The position numbers and the translations under genes were made by a program. The notes beneath the pieces were generated by a model. The model was not told where the DNA came from and did not search any database. It worked only from the letters and a program-made list of their open reading frames with translations. A stretch of 64,000 bases of DNA. Origin: Thermocatellispora tengchongensis. Its GTDB lineage: Bacteria > Actinomycetota > Actinomycetes > Streptosporangiales > Streptosporangiaceae. Numbering within the stretch: the stretch's first letter is position 1; every line of letters starts with the position of its first letter. Positions 1 through 9,783 of this stretch are shown here, piece by piece. Where the stretch lies: assembly GCF_014202315.1 (NCBI RefSeq), contig NZ_JACHGN010000029.1, forward strand, positions 62,001-126,000. Reading direction: 5' to 3'.

Positions 1-1
1 T

Positions 2-2233
2 CCGGTCATGGTGGAGCGCTTCGTGCGCGAGGTGGCGGTGGCCGAGCGGGTCGCCCCCTTCTGCACCGCGCAGGTCCTCGCCACCGGGGTCGAGAACGAC
101 CGGCCGTACATCGTCAGCGAGTTCATCGAGGGGCCCTCGCTCCAGGCCGTGGTCACCGAGTCGGGGCCGCGCGCCGGCGCGAGCCTGCACCGGCTCGCGA
201 TCGGCACGGCCACCGCGCTCGCGGCCATCCACCAGGCCGGGATCGTGCACCGCGACTTCAAGCCCGCGAACGTCATCCTCGCCTCCGACGGCCCGCGCGT
301 CATCGACTTCGGCATCGCCAGGGCGCTGGACGCCACGTCCACGCTCAGCGCGATGCCGGTGGGCACGCCGGCGTACATGGCGCCGGAGCAGATCCTCGGC
401 CACACGGTCGGCTCGGCGGCCGACATGTTCTCCTGGGGCAGCACCATGGTGTACGCCGCCAGCGGCCAGGCGCCGTTCGGCAGCGACACGCTCCCCGCGG
501 TGATCAACCGGGTGCTGAACGCCGAGCCCGACCTGTCCAGCCTGGACGGGCCGCTGCGCGACCTGGTGGCCGCGTGCCTGCACAAGGACCCCGCCCAGCG
601 CCCGTCGGCCGAGCAGGTGATCCTGCGCCTGCTGCAGCATCCGGTGTCCGCAGCGCCCAGCTCGCCCACGATCCTCCAGGAGGCCGCCGCCGCGGCGGCG
701 GAGCAGCCGTCCAGCCCCGGCGGGCCCTCGTCCTTCCCGGGCGCGGGCGGGCCGCCGTCGGTGCCGAGGGCCGGTGGGCCGTCGTCGTTCCCGGGGGCCG
801 GCGGGCCGTCGTCGGTGCCCGGAGCCGGTGGGCCGTCCTCGTTCCCGGGGGCGCACGGGCAGCCGCCCGTGTCGCAGCCGCAGGCCGCGGCCTGGGGGCC
901 CGCGGGCAACACGCCGCAGCAGCAGCCCCACGGGCAGCCGGGCTACCCGCAGCAGCCGTACGGGCAGCCTCAGCCGCAGCAGCCGTACGGGCAGCAGCCG
1001 CAGGGATACCCGCAGCAGCAGCAGCACTACCAGCAGGCGCCGCCCGCCCCCTACGGCCACCAGCAGCCGCAGGGGTACCAGGGCTACCCGCAGCACGGCC
1101 CGCCGACGGTGCCCCGGCAGGGGGGCGGTGGCGGGCTGCGCGGCGGCACGATCGCGGCGATCGCCGGCGGGGCGCTCGCGGTCGTGCTGGTGGTCGTGCT
1201 CGTGGCCGTGGTGATCCGGAGCCAGGGCGGGGGCGGCGAGCCGCAGCCGACGGGCAGCCCGCTCGCGCAGCGCACCCCGAGCGCCACCCCGACCCCGACC
1301 CCGACGTCCACTCCGGTGCCGACGTCGAACCTGACCAAGACCACGCTGCCGGGCGGTGCCGGGATCACGCTCTACGAGCACCCCGACGACACGCTCGCGC
1401 TGACCTCGTACCAGATCCAGGACCCCAAGACCAAGGAGTGGGTCGACTACGCGCGGGCCTCGCTGACCGGCGACTACGCGAAGTACCCGAACAACTGGGA
1501 GTCCAAGGTCTCCCCCAACGGGCGCTACCTCGCCGCGCGGGGCAAGAACTACACCGACGACGGCTACGACTCGGTGGTGATCACCGACCGCGACACCGGC
1601 CAGCGGACCACGGTCAAGACCGTGCGCAAACCGCTGATCGCCAGCGTGTGGCTGTGGTCCAAGGACAGCACGCGGGTGCTGCTCGCGATCGAGCGCGAGG
1701 TCAGCACCGACAACTGGCGCACGGAGGGGTTCGTGATCGCCACGGTGGGCCAGACGGCCGCCGACGTGGTCACGATCAAGGACACCGCGGTGGACGAGTC
1801 GTACTACGGCTGGTACGGCCCCGGCGGCGGCACCGTGACGGTGGCCAAGGACGGCGACCAGGAGTCGCTGCGGGTCTACGACACCAACGGCACCGAGGTC
1901 CGCACGATCGACGGCATCGGCCACGTGCCCGACACGATGGACTTCTTCTCGCCCTCGGGCCGGCAGTTCGTCACCGACTGCCCCGGCGGCACCGCGCAGA
2001 ACCACTGCGTGTGGAGCACCGAGCAGGGCGAGATCACCACCCGGTTCACCTCCGAGTGCGACAAGGTCCTCGGCTGGTACGACGAGAGCCACCTGTTCTG
2101 CTGGGAGATCGACAGCGGCGCCGACCAGGTGATCGTGATCGACTTCAAGGGCGAGACCGTGCGCACCCTGCTGGAGGTGCCGGACGACTTCCAGTTCAGC
2201 GCCGCGTTCACCCAGAAGCCCCGCACATCCTGA
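2..2233 (+). CDS. Receptor-type Ser/Thr protein kinase, 5'-truncated by window edge
   Basis: The protein is incomplete: the reading frame is open to the window edge and the N-lobe (glycine loop and VAIK lysine) is missing, so the first ATG at 8 is internal. The C-lobe is intact, with HRDFKPANV (catalytic Asp), DFGIAR, a GTPAYMAPE activation segment and a closing RPSAEQ. A cytoplasmic linker follows with GGPSS[FV]PGA repeats and then a Gln/Pro/Tyr-rich stretch. One membrane helix lies near 1144-1222, and the last ~335 residues are extracytoplasmic. They contain SPNGRYLA and SPSGRQFV motifs typical of WD40/TolB-like propellers. It should phosphorylate cytoplasmic targets in response to an external signal. 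The ligand is unknown. A second kinase of the same type lies at 34866. Confidence 0.9.
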   Translation, partial: PVMVERFVREVAVAERVAPFCTAQVLATGVENDRPYIVSEFIEGPSLQAVVTESGPRAGASLHRLAIGTATALAAIHQAGIVHRDFKPANVILASDGPRVIDFGIARALDATSTLSAMPVGTPAYMAPEQILGHTVGSAADMFSWGSTMVYAASGQAPFGSDTLPAVINRVLNAEPDLSSLDGPLRDLVAACLHKDPAQRPSAEQVILRLLQHPVSAAPSSPTILQEAAAAAAEQPSSPGGPSSFPGAGGPPSVPRAGGPSSFPGAGGPSSVPGAGGPSSFPGAHGQPPVSQPQAAAWGPAGNTPQQQPHGQPGYPQQPYGQPQPQQPYGQQPQGYPQQQQHYQQAPPAPYGHQQPQGYQGYPQHGPPTVPRQGGGGGLRGGTIAAIAGGALAVVLVVVLVAVVIRSQGGGGEPQPTGSPLAQRTPSATPTPTPTSTPVPTSNLTKTTLPGGAGITLYEHPDDTLALTSYQIQDPKTKEWVDYARASLTGDYAKYPNNWESKVSPNGRYLAARGKNYTDDGYDSVVITDRDTGQRTTVKTVRKPLIASVWLWSKDSTRVLLAIEREVSTDNWRTEGFVIATVGQTAADVVTIKDTAVDESYYGWYGPGGGTVTVAKDGDQESLRVYDTNGTEVRTIDGIGHVPDTMDFFSPSGRQFVTDCPGGTAQNHCVWSTEQGEITTRFTSECDKVLGWYDESHLFCWEIDSGADQVIVIDFKGETVRTLLEVPDDFQFSAAFTQKPRTS

Positions 2234-2272
2234 GACCGTGAACCGGACGCCGCCGGCGTCCGTGGTAGGGGC

Positions 2273-4483
2273 ATGAGCGCTTCGATCCGTACGGCCGGTG
2301 CCGTCGCCCTGTCCGCCGCCCTGCTCGCGTGCGCCGCCTGTAGCGGCGGCGAGGGGGGCGGCGGCGACGGCCGTACGGGCGCGCCGGAGCGGCCGGGCAC
2401 GGTGAACCTGGCGGCGGCGACGCTGGTGTCGTACGAGAGCTGCGACGACATGCTCGCCGGGCTGCGCGGGCAGGCGGCGAAGAACGTGGGCCCGTGGGGG
2501 TTCGGCGGGCCGGTGCTGTTCGCGCGGGCCGACGCGATCGCCGCCAAGGAGTCGCAGGACTCCAGCGCCGGTCATTCCACCACCAACGTCCACGAGGCGG
2601 GCGTGGACGAGCCCGACCTGGTCAAGACGGACGGCAAGCGGATCATCACGGTCACGCGCGGCGTGCTGCGGATCGTGGACGCCGCCACCCGGAAGGTCAC
2701 CGGCACGCTCCGCCTGGTGCCCCAGGAGCAGGGCTGGGCGCCGGCCGACCTGCTGGTGCACGGTGACCGGGCGCTGGTGCTGTTCAGCAGCGGCGGGGTG
2801 ATGCCGGCCGACGCCGCCGCGACGGTCAAGCGGCCCGCCGGGAGCGAGCTGTCGTACGTCCTGGTGGACCTGGCCGGGCGGCCGAAGGTCGCGGGCTCGA
2901 TCGCGCCGCGGAACGCCGAGCACGTGGACGCGCGGATGGTCGGCTCCACCGTGCGCCTGGTGGTGCGCAGCCGCCCGATGATCGACTTCCCGGAGCCCGC
3001 GCCCACCGCCTCCCCCGAGGACCAGCCCTCGGAGCAGGAGCGGACCCGGCTGAACCGGGAGGCGGTCGAGCGCGCCCCGATCGAGGCGTGGCTGCCGAAG
3101 TTCACCGTCACCGACGCGGCGGGCCGCGAGAGCACGCGGAGCGTGGCGTGCGAGCGGGTCAGCCACCCGCGGGAGTACACCGGCACCTCGATGCTCACCG
3201 TGCACACTCTGGACCTGGCGGCGGGCGAGCGCACGCTGCAGGGCGTCGAGCCGATCAGCGTCGCCGCCGACGGCGACACCGTGTACGGCACCGCGACCAG
3301 CCTGTATGTGACCAGCAACCCGCGCTGGTGGAACCCGGCCGTGATCCTTGAGGAGGACACCGGCGCCCCGGCGGACCCCAGCACCCCGGCGGAGACACCC
3401 TCGCCGCGGCCGTCCAACGACCCGTCCATGCCGTCCCTGCTGCCCGAACCCACGCCGGGCGGCACGGACGTCGCCCCGCGCGAGGCCCCCACCCCCGCCG
3501 AGCCCACCCCGAGCGGCCCCGTCCCCACCGAACCGACCCCCACCGGCCCGACCCCGATAGACCCGGCCCCCAGCGACCCCGAGCCGACCGAACCGGCGCC
3601 CGGCAAGACCCCGGTCGCGCCGCCTGAGAAGACCGAGGTGCACCGGTTCGATATCGGCGGGACCGGCGCGCCGCGCTACGTCGCCTCGGGCTCGGTGCCG
3701 GGCCGGCTGCTGAACCAGTACTCCCTGTCGGAGCACGAGGGCCGGCTGCGGGTGGCGACCACCGTCTCCGACCCCACGACCGGGGAGAACAGCGAGAGCG
3801 GCGTGTACGTCCTGGACGCGGCCACCTTGAGCGAGGTGGGCCGGGTGACCGGGCTGGGCAAGGGCGAGCGGATCTACTCGGTGCGGTTCATCGGCCCGGT
3901 CGGGTACGTGGTGACCTTCCGCCAGATCGACCCGCTCTACACCCTGGACCTGCGCGACCCGGCCGCGCCCCGGGTGACCGGCGAGCTGAAGATCACCGGC
4001 TACTCCGCCTACCTGCACCCGGCCGGCGACGGGCGGCTGATCGGGGTCGGGCAGGAGGCGAGCGAGCAGGGCCGCCAGATCGGCGCCCAGGTCTCCCTGT
4101 TCGACGTGAGCGACCCGGCCCGGCCGAGCCGCCTGGCCCAGTGGGTGCGGAAGAACTCCGGCATCGCCGCCGAGTGGGACCCGCACGCGTTCCTGTACTG
4201 GCCGGCGAGCGGCCTGACGGTGCTGCCGATCAACTCCTGGGACGAGAAGACCGGCACGAGCGACAACGGGGCGCTGGTGCTGCGGATCGGCGCGGGCGGC
4301 GACGAGATCACCGAGGTGGGCACGGTCCGGCACCCCGAGACGACCACCGAGGGGACCGCCTTCACCCCCGACATCCGGCGCTCCCTGGTGATCGGTGACA
4401 CTTTGTGGACGGTTTCCGAGAGCGGGCTCAAGGCGAGCGACGCCCGCACCCTCGCCGACCAGGCATGGATCGCCTTCTCCTGA
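2273..4483 (+). CDS. Secreted beta-propeller domain lipoprotein (PF09826-like)
   Basis: A 736-residue protein with a short signal peptide and lipobox LLAC (Cys20), so it is probably a lipid-anchored exported protein. The sequence VDEPDLVKTDG around residue 115 is the hallmark of the bacterial 'beta propeller domain' family; WD40-like strands continue to the C-terminus. A Pro/Thr/Glu-rich insert (roughly residues 362-450, TPSGP/TPTGP units) interrupts the propeller and is probably a flexible surface loop. It starts 39 bp after the kinase, whose external domain is also propeller-like, so the two may be co-transcribed. The ATG has only a GGGG stretch as ribosome site. Function within the family is not established; a role in sensing or binding at the cell surface is inference. 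Confidence 0.82.
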   Translation: MSASIRTAGAVALSAALLACAACSGGEGGGGDGRTGAPERPGTVNLAAATLVSYESCDDMLAGLRGQAAKNVGPWGFGGPVLFARADAIAAKESQDSSAGHSTTNVHEAGVDEPDLVKTDGKRIITVTRGVLRIVDAATRKVTGTLRLVPQEQGWAPADLLVHGDRALVLFSSGGVMPADAAATVKRPAGSELSYVLVDLAGRPKVAGSIAPRNAEHVDARMVGSTVRLVVRSRPMIDFPEPAPTASPEDQPSEQERTRLNREAVERAPIEAWLPKFTVTDAAGRESTRSVACERVSHPREYTGTSMLTVHTLDLAAGERTLQGVEPISVAADGDTVYGTATSLYVTSNPRWWNPAVILEEDTGAPADPSTPAETPSPRPSNDPSMPSLLPEPTPGGTDVAPREAPTPAEPTPSGPVPTEPTPTGPTPIDPAPSDPEPTEPAPGKTPVAPPEKTEVHRFDIGGTGAPRYVASGSVPGRLLNQYSLSEHEGRLRVATTVSDPTTGENSESGVYVLDAATLSEVGRVTGLGKGERIYSVRFIGPVGYVVTFRQIDPLYTLDLRDPAAPRVTGELKITGYSAYLHPAGDGRLIGVGQEASEQGRQIGAQVSLFDVSDPARPSRLAQWVRKNSGIAAEWDPHAFLYWPASGLTVLPINSWDEKTGTSDNGALVLRIGAGGDEITEVGTVRHPETTTEGTAFTPDIRRSLVIGDTLWTVSESGLKASDARTLADQAWIAFS

Positions 4484-4663
4484 CCCGCATTACACCGACA
4501 TAGCGGCCTTTACAAGCCCTTGTCATGATTTGTAGGGAGTGTTACCACTGCGGCAACACGTGTGATCAACACGTGTCGGATCCGCACGGGCGAACCCCAC
4601 CGCAGGATCCGCCGATCCATCGAAGGCATGGCCAACGGCGGCCACGTCTGCGCAGGAGGATCT

Positions 4664-7603
4664 GTGCCCGCACACCCCTGGTTACGCATCACACTCGTCG
4701 CCGCGAGCGCCGGGGCGCTCGCACTGTCCGCGACCGGCGTCGCGCAGAGCCAACCGGTCCACCAGGTCCAGTCGGCCGAGTCGGCCCGGCAGGCCCCGAA
4801 GGTGCACGACTTCCAGGCCGAGGAGCACGGCAAGCCGGACCTCGACCACCGCAAGGGCGCCGTCGCGCCACCGGCCGCGCTCCGCAGCGGCGCCGGCACC
4901 ACCATCCGCTGGAACACCCTGGGCACCCCGGCCGTGATCACCGCCGCCGGTCCGCTGGCCGAGGGCCTGGGCGGCGACCCCGAGCAGGCCGCGCGCGCGT
5001 ACCTGAAGGCCAACCAGGCCCTGTTCGGCCTGTCCGCCGAGGCCGTGGACGCGCTGGAGAAGGTCGCGGTCAACCCGATCGGCCAGGGGCACGCGGTGCT
5101 GCTGCGGCAGCGCTTCGGCGACCTGCCCGCGGGCGTGGACGGCCTGGTCGCGCTGGGCGTGGCCGACGGCAAGATCATGCACGTGACCTCGACCCTGTCC
5201 CGCACCACCGAAGCCCCGCCGGCCGCGGCCATCGACGAGCAGCGGGCCGTGGAGATCGCCGCGGCCGACGGGCGGATCGACCTGGCCACGGCGACCACCA
5301 AGCTGGTCTCGGCCGTCGCCGTGCCCGCGCCCGACGGCGTGCACAACGCCTTCCAGGTCACACTGATCGGCGGCGACGAGGCCGAGCCCGCGGCGTACAC
5401 GACCTTCGTGGACGCGGTGAGCGGCGCGATCCTGGTCCGCGAGAACCTGGTGGACCACGCCTGGGACGGGAACCACGACCCGGACAACCCGCGCTGGGAG
5501 GTCTTCCCCGCCAGCCCGCGCGGCGACTACTCCTCCGCCGACACCCGCCAGACCTGGTGCCACAAGCCCGGCCCCGGCTGCGACCTCGTCGTGGGCGGCG
5601 ACCCGGCCACCGGGCACGCCTGGGACGTGGACCACACGACCGGCACACCGTCCCACACCAGCCTGGGCAACGCGGCGCGCACGTTCGAGAACCGCGCCAG
5701 CGGCGTGGCCAACACGGTCGGCACCCGGCCCAACGTGCAGACGCCGAGCCGCACGTACCGGTACCCGTGGCAGAACATCTGGTACAAGGCCAAGTGCGAC
5801 CCCGCGACCTTCGACCAGCCCGGCGAGGCCGACCTTGAGGCGGCGATCTCCAACCTGCACGCCATGCACAACCGGATGCACGACTGGTCCTATCGCCTCG
5901 GCTTCACCGAGACCGCGTGGAACATGCAGGTCAGCAACGGCGAGCGGGGCGGGCTCGGCAACGACCCCGAGCAGGGCAACGCCCAGGCGGGCGCGCGCAT
6001 CCTGAGCGTGCGCGACAACGCCAACCAGATCACCGGCCCCGACGGCGTCGCGCCGATCACCAACATGTACCTGTGGCAGCCGATCGCCGGCTCGTTCTAC
6101 GGCCCGTGCGTGGACGGCGACTACGACATGTCGGTCATCGGCCACGAATACACCCACGCCATCTCCGGCCGCATGATCGGCGGCCCGACCGCGGGCTGGA
6201 GCGGCGCGCAGGCCGGCGCGATGAACGAGAGCACCTCCGACCTGTTCGCCATGGAGTACCTGTTCGAGTACGGCTTCCGCCCGCCGGGCGAGACGCCGTA
6301 CGTGACCGGCGCCTACGTCACCGGCGACGCCAAGGCGGGCATCCGCAACTACGACATGTCCCGTTCCCCGCTGAACTACAGCGACATCGCCTACGACCTG
6401 GTGGGCCAGCAGGTGCACGCCGACGGCGAGATCTGGTCCGCCACCCAGTTCGACGTACGCGCGGCCTTCATCAAGCGATACGGCGACGGCACCCCCGCCA
6501 CCCAGCGGGCCTGCGCCGACGGCAAACTGCCGGTCGAGAAGTGCCCGGGCAACCGGCGCTGGGCCCAGCTCTCCTTCGACGCGCTGCTGCTGATGGCCTC
6601 CGGCGCGGTCAGCTACGTGGACCACAGGGACGCCCTGCTCGCCGCCGACCGAATCCGCTTCGGCGGCAAGAACCAGGACATCATGTGGAACGCGTTCGCC
6701 GAGCACGGCCTGGGCAGCGGCGCGGCCAGCAACGGCGCGAGCGACCCCGACCCGACGCCCAGCTTCGCCTCCCCGCACGCCACCAACGCCACCGTCACCT
6801 TCAAGCCCACGGGCGACGCCGCCGGCAAGCCGGTCCGCCTCTACGTCGGCGACTACGAGGCCCGGGTGACCCCCATCGCCGACACCGACCCCGCCACCCC
6901 GCTGGGCGACACCTTCGAGATGATCCCCGGCACGTACTCCTTCCTCGCGGTGGGCCCGGGCCTCGGCCACACCCGCTTCACCGAGAAGATCAGGAAGTCC
7001 GAGACCCTCGACGTCAGGCTCTCGGCCAACCTCGCCTCCGCCGCCGCGGGCGCCACCGCCACCGGCGACGGCGTCAACCACCCCAACCTGATCGACGAGA
7101 CCGAGGCCACCCAGTGGGCCTCCCTGACCGCCCCGGTCCAGGGCCGCCAGATCATGGTCGACCTGGTCGGCACCGACCCGGCCAAGATCCGCCGGGTCCA
7201 GGTGAGCGCCATGCTCCGCCCGGCGATCTCCGACCCGGCCGACCCGGGCACCCAGAACCGCTTCAGCGCCCTGCGCGCCTTCGAGATCCTCGCCTGCGAC
7301 ACCGCCACCGGCGCGAACTGCGCCGACCCGGCGGCGTACCGGTCGATCTACAAGAGCCGCTCGAACGCCTTCGAGACCCGGCTCCCCCGCCCCCGCGGCG
7401 CCGACCTCCTGATCAAGTCCTTCGACGTACGCCCCGCCAAGGCCACCCACCTGATGCTGCGCGTCGTCTCCAGCCAGTGCACCGGCAACCCCCTCTACCT
7501 CGGCGAACAGGACGCCGACCCCAACAGCAGCACCGACTGCGCCACCGCGAGCCCGTTCCGCGACCAGGTCCGGGCCGCCGAACTCCAGGCGTTCACCCGC
7601 TGA
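4664..7603 (+). CDS. Secreted M36 (fungalysin-type) zinc metalloprotease
   Basis: The GTG start is chosen because AGGAGG lies 4 nt upstream and translation from it begins directly with a signal peptide (cleavage near GVAQS). The 979-residue precursor has an FTP/PepSY-like propeptide (residues ~60-260) and a catalytic domain with HEYTH (His494, Glu495, His498) and a downstream NESTSD whose Glu522 should be the third zinc ligand. This arrangement is that of peptidase M36. The last ~170 residues (NLIDETEATQW, then a Cys-containing sheet region) resemble a discoidin/F5-8C-like binding module. It is predicted to be a self-processed extracellular protease. A strong hairpin terminator follows 7 bp after the stop codon. 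Confidence 0.9.
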   Translation: MPAHPWLRITLVAASAGALALSATGVAQSQPVHQVQSAESARQAPKVHDFQAEEHGKPDLDHRKGAVAPPAALRSGAGTTIRWNTLGTPAVITAAGPLAEGLGGDPEQAARAYLKANQALFGLSAEAVDALEKVAVNPIGQGHAVLLRQRFGDLPAGVDGLVALGVADGKIMHVTSTLSRTTEAPPAAAIDEQRAVEIAAADGRIDLATATTKLVSAVAVPAPDGVHNAFQVTLIGGDEAEPAAYTTFVDAVSGAILVRENLVDHAWDGNHDPDNPRWEVFPASPRGDYSSADTRQTWCHKPGPGCDLVVGGDPATGHAWDVDHTTGTPSHTSLGNAARTFENRASGVANTVGTRPNVQTPSRTYRYPWQNIWYKAKCDPATFDQPGEADLEAAISNLHAMHNRMHDWSYRLGFTETAWNMQVSNGERGGLGNDPEQGNAQAGARILSVRDNANQITGPDGVAPITNMYLWQPIAGSFYGPCVDGDYDMSVIGHEYTHAISGRMIGGPTAGWSGAQAGAMNESTSDLFAMEYLFEYGFRPPGETPYVTGAYVTGDAKAGIRNYDMSRSPLNYSDIAYDLVGQQVHADGEIWSATQFDVRAAFIKRYGDGTPATQRACADGKLPVEKCPGNRRWAQLSFDALLLMASGAVSYVDHRDALLAADRIRFGGKNQDIMWNAFAEHGLGSGAASNGASDPDPTPSFASPHATNATVTFKPTGDAAGKPVRLYVGDYEARVTPIADTDPATPLGDTFEMIPGTYSFLAVGPGLGHTRFTEKIRKSETLDVRLSANLASAAAGATATGDGVNHPNLIDETEATQWASLTAPVQGRQIMVDLVGTDPAKIRRVQVSAMLRPAISDPADPGTQNRFSALRAFEILACDTATGANCADPAAYRSIYKSRSNAFETRLPRPRGADLLIKSFDVRPAKATHLMLRVVSSQCTGNPLYLGEQDADPNSSTDCATASPFRDQVRAAELQAFTR

Positions 7604-7610
7604 GATCCCT

Positions 7611-7642
7611 CCGTCCGGGGCGATGAGGATCGCCCCGGACGG
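7611..7642 (+). terminator. Hairpin terminator after the M36 protease gene
   Basis: A perfect 14-bp inverted repeat (CCGTCCGGGGCGAT / ATCGCCCCGGACGG) with a 4-nt loop starts 7 bp after the protease stop codon. No T-run follows, as is common in high-GC actinomycetes. Confidence 0.8.
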
Positions 7643-7667
7643 GCACCTGCTACCGCTCCCGCCTCCG

Positions 7668-7871
7668 CCATGACTGGCCCCGGAGGACGGGAGCGGCCAT
7701 AACTCACCCCGGGGGACGGGAGCGGCCATGACTCACCCCGGGGGACGGGAGCGGCCATGCCTCACCCCCGGGGGGCAGAAGCGGCCATGACTCACCCCGG
7801 GGCGCAGGAGCAGCCATAACTCACCCCAGAGGCCGGGAGCGGCCATGACTCACTCCGGGGGGCGAGAGCGG
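7668..7871. repeat. 29-bp tandem repeat, seven copies
   Basis: Seven head-to-tail copies of a unit of the form CCATGACTCACCCC followed by GGGGGACGGGAGCGG; the spacing is 29 bp except one copy of 30 bp. It fills the space between the convergent protease and GAF genes. The last copy runs into the GAF gene and supplies its stop codon (TCA on the plus strand). Confidence 0.9.
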
Positions 7872-8755
7872 CCGGGGATCCACGCCTGTACCGCGATGCC
7901 GGCCGCGCCGGCGGAACCGGTCACCGGCCGGGCCACGAGCGTGGCGACACGGCCGTCGGAGAGGGCGACGTCCACCACCGCCGCCCTGCCCTGCGCGACC
8001 AGGTTCACCGCGGCCTCTTGCAGGGTGAGCCGATCGCGCGAGGGCAGGTCGCGCGGCCCCGTGCCCGGGGCGGGACGCGCGGCCCCGGCGCCCTGCTCCC
8101 GCAGGAACGCCGCGATCAGGGCGCGCTCACGGTCGGTGGCCATGTCCAGCAGTCGCTGCTCCACACCGGCGGCCGAGCGCCGGGCCAGCTCCATCATCTC
8201 CGCGTTCGCCCGGTCGTTCGGGCAGGTGACGCTGATGGCCCCGGCCAGGCGCCCGCTGAGCGGATCGCGTACCGGCGCGGCGGCGGCGGTGCTCCAGCGC
8301 AGCGCCTCGGCGAAGTGCTCGTGGCCCGAGACCTGGCGGGCGCGCCGTTCCACCAGCACCGAGTTGAAGGCGGTGGTGCCGACATCCGTCTCGGCGCAGC
8401 GGAATCCGGGCGCGGCGCCGACCGCGTCCAGCGCCCTGCCCAGGACCGGGTCCCCCTCGGCGCGCAGGAAGATCACGCTCCTGGCGTCACCCAGGAACAC
8501 ACACGCCGGGGTGTCCGCGATGGTGATGCGCAGCCGCTCGAACACCGGCCGGGCCGCCCGCACCAGGTCGCACTCCGGATCCAGGTCCTCGACAGGGTAC
8601 GCCTGGGCGGAATCGGGCGTGAGTCCCGCCGCCCGGCAGCGCCGCCAGGAGTCCAGGATCGACGCGCACACATCGGGCCCCGTGGGCTTGCCGTCCAGGA
8701 ACCGCTCCACGAGCGTGTCGTCGGACGTTCTCCCGTCGTTCCAGCCATCCGCCAT
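7850..8755 (-). CDS. GAF-domain protein, AcoR-like sensory half without an output domain
   Basis: A 301-residue protein starting at an ATG with a GGGGGAG site upstream. After an N-terminal helical segment containing SILDSWRRC, residues ~60-190 look like the GAF domain at the head of AcoR/DhaR-type sigma54 activators (CAETDVGTTAFN, then EHFAEALRWSTAAAAPVRDP and GAISVTCP). The AAA+ and Fis DNA-binding domains of full-length AcoR proteins are absent. Such stand-alone modules are common in actinomycetes and are annotated as GAF-domain or transcriptional-regulator proteins. The ligand is unknown. It is divergent from the DUF899 gene, with about 220 bp shared upstream. Confidence 0.7.
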   Translation of the reverse strand: MADGWNDGRTSDDTLVERFLDGKPTGPDVCASILDSWRRCRAAGLTPDSAQAYPVEDLDPECDLVRAARPVFERLRITIADTPACVFLGDARSVIFLRAEGDPVLGRALDAVGAAPGFRCAETDVGTTAFNSVLVERRARQVSGHEHFAEALRWSTAAAAPVRDPLSGRLAGAISVTCPNDRANAEMMELARRSAAGVEQRLLDMATDRERALIAAFLREQGAGAARPAPGTGPRDLPSRDRLTLQEAAVNLVAQGRAAVVDVALSDGRVATLVARPVTGSAGAAGIAVQAWIPGRSRPPE

Positions 8756-8977
8756 CCGGCTCACTCCCCCGAGATCCCCATCGTGAGCTCCGCGATGTGC
8801 ACGCCCCAACAGCATAGGTCCACATCGGATGACCTGCGTAGACACCGAACACGATGCCGCCGGGCAGGCGTCGCTGGCGCGCGTGGTCCTCAGGGCCCGG
8901 AAGAGCGCGGGCGGCCCCCAGCACTACCTTTCACCGTGTACCTGCAGAACGTGTCATGAGCCACCACGGAGGACACC

Positions 8978-9778
8978 ATGACGACCACCCCGGACGACCC
9001 GACCACCCCGGACGACCCGACCACCACGCTGCCCGGCCGCCCGCCCATCGTCGACATGGCCACCTGGCAGGCCGCCCGTGACGAGCTTCTGGCCCGCGAG
9101 AAGGCCCACACCCGCGAGGGCGACGCCATCGCCGCGGCCCGCCGCCGGCTGCCGATGGTGGAGTTCGACGGAACGGTCGAGGTCGTCGGCCCCGACGGCC
9201 CGGTCCCGTTCCTGGACCTGTTCCAGGGCCGCGACGAGCTCGTGGTCTACAAGCACATGTGGTACGACGGCGCGCCACACCAGGGACAGTGCGAGGGCTG
9301 CACCACCACGGCCTGGCACCTGAAGGACTCCGTCTACCTCAACGCCCGCGGCGTCTCGTTCGCCATCCTGACCACGGGCCGCTGGGACGAGGTGGCCTCC
9401 TACGTCGAGTTCATGGGCTACACCCAGCCCTGGTACTCGGTGCGCGGCGTGGACGAGCCGGTCGGCGGCAGCATGGGTTACATCACCTGCTTCCTGCGGG
9501 ACGGCGACCGCGCGTTCCTCACCTACTCCACGACGGGCCGCGGCAACGAGCGGGTCAACGGGTCCTTGGGCCTGCTCGACATGATGCCCTACGGCCGCGG
9601 CGAGGCGTGGGAGGACAACCCCGTGGGCTGGCCCGAGGGCCGCAGCCCATGCTGGTCCTGGCGCTCCGACGCCGACGGCAACGCCACCTGGGGCCCCACC
9701 AGCCGCCCCGTCCCGCAGTGGACCCGCCCCGGCGCGACCCCCGTGGAAACCCTCGGCCGACACGGCCACCACCACTGA
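8978..9778 (+). CDS. DUF899 family thioredoxin-like protein
   Basis: A 266-residue protein with GGAGG just upstream of the ATG. From residue ~30 it matches the DUF899 family: PIVDMATWQAARDELLAREK, a conserved strand ELVVYKHMWY, a CEGCTTTAWH segment placed like a thioredoxin active-site loop, and late aromatic motifs (MMPYGRGE, WSWRSD). The fold is thought to be thioredoxin-like, but no reaction is established for the family. The N-terminus carries a TPDDPTTPDDPTT repeat, probably disordered. The protein ends in GRHGHHH, a His-rich tail that could bind metal. Confidence 0.82.
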   Translation: MTTTPDDPTTPDDPTTTLPGRPPIVDMATWQAARDELLAREKAHTREGDAIAAARRRLPMVEFDGTVEVVGPDGPVPFLDLFQGRDELVVYKHMWYDGAPHQGQCEGCTTTAWHLKDSVYLNARGVSFAILTTGRWDEVASYVEFMGYTQPWYSVRGVDEPVGGSMGYITCFLRDGDRAFLTYSTTGRGNERVNGSLGLLDMMPYGRGEAWEDNPVGWPEGRSPCWSWRSDADGNATWGPTSRPVPQWTRPGATPVETLGRHGHHH

Positions 9779-9783
9779 CAACC

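Noticed and set aside
4682..7729. A 1015-codon open frame antisense to the M36 protease
   Set aside because: It is Gly/Ala/Val/Arg low-complexity sequence produced by GC-biased third positions; the plus-strand protein has complete protease motifs and a signal peptide.
7668..7871. CRISPR array
   Set aside because: The 29-bp units are contiguous with no unique spacers, and there are no cas genes.
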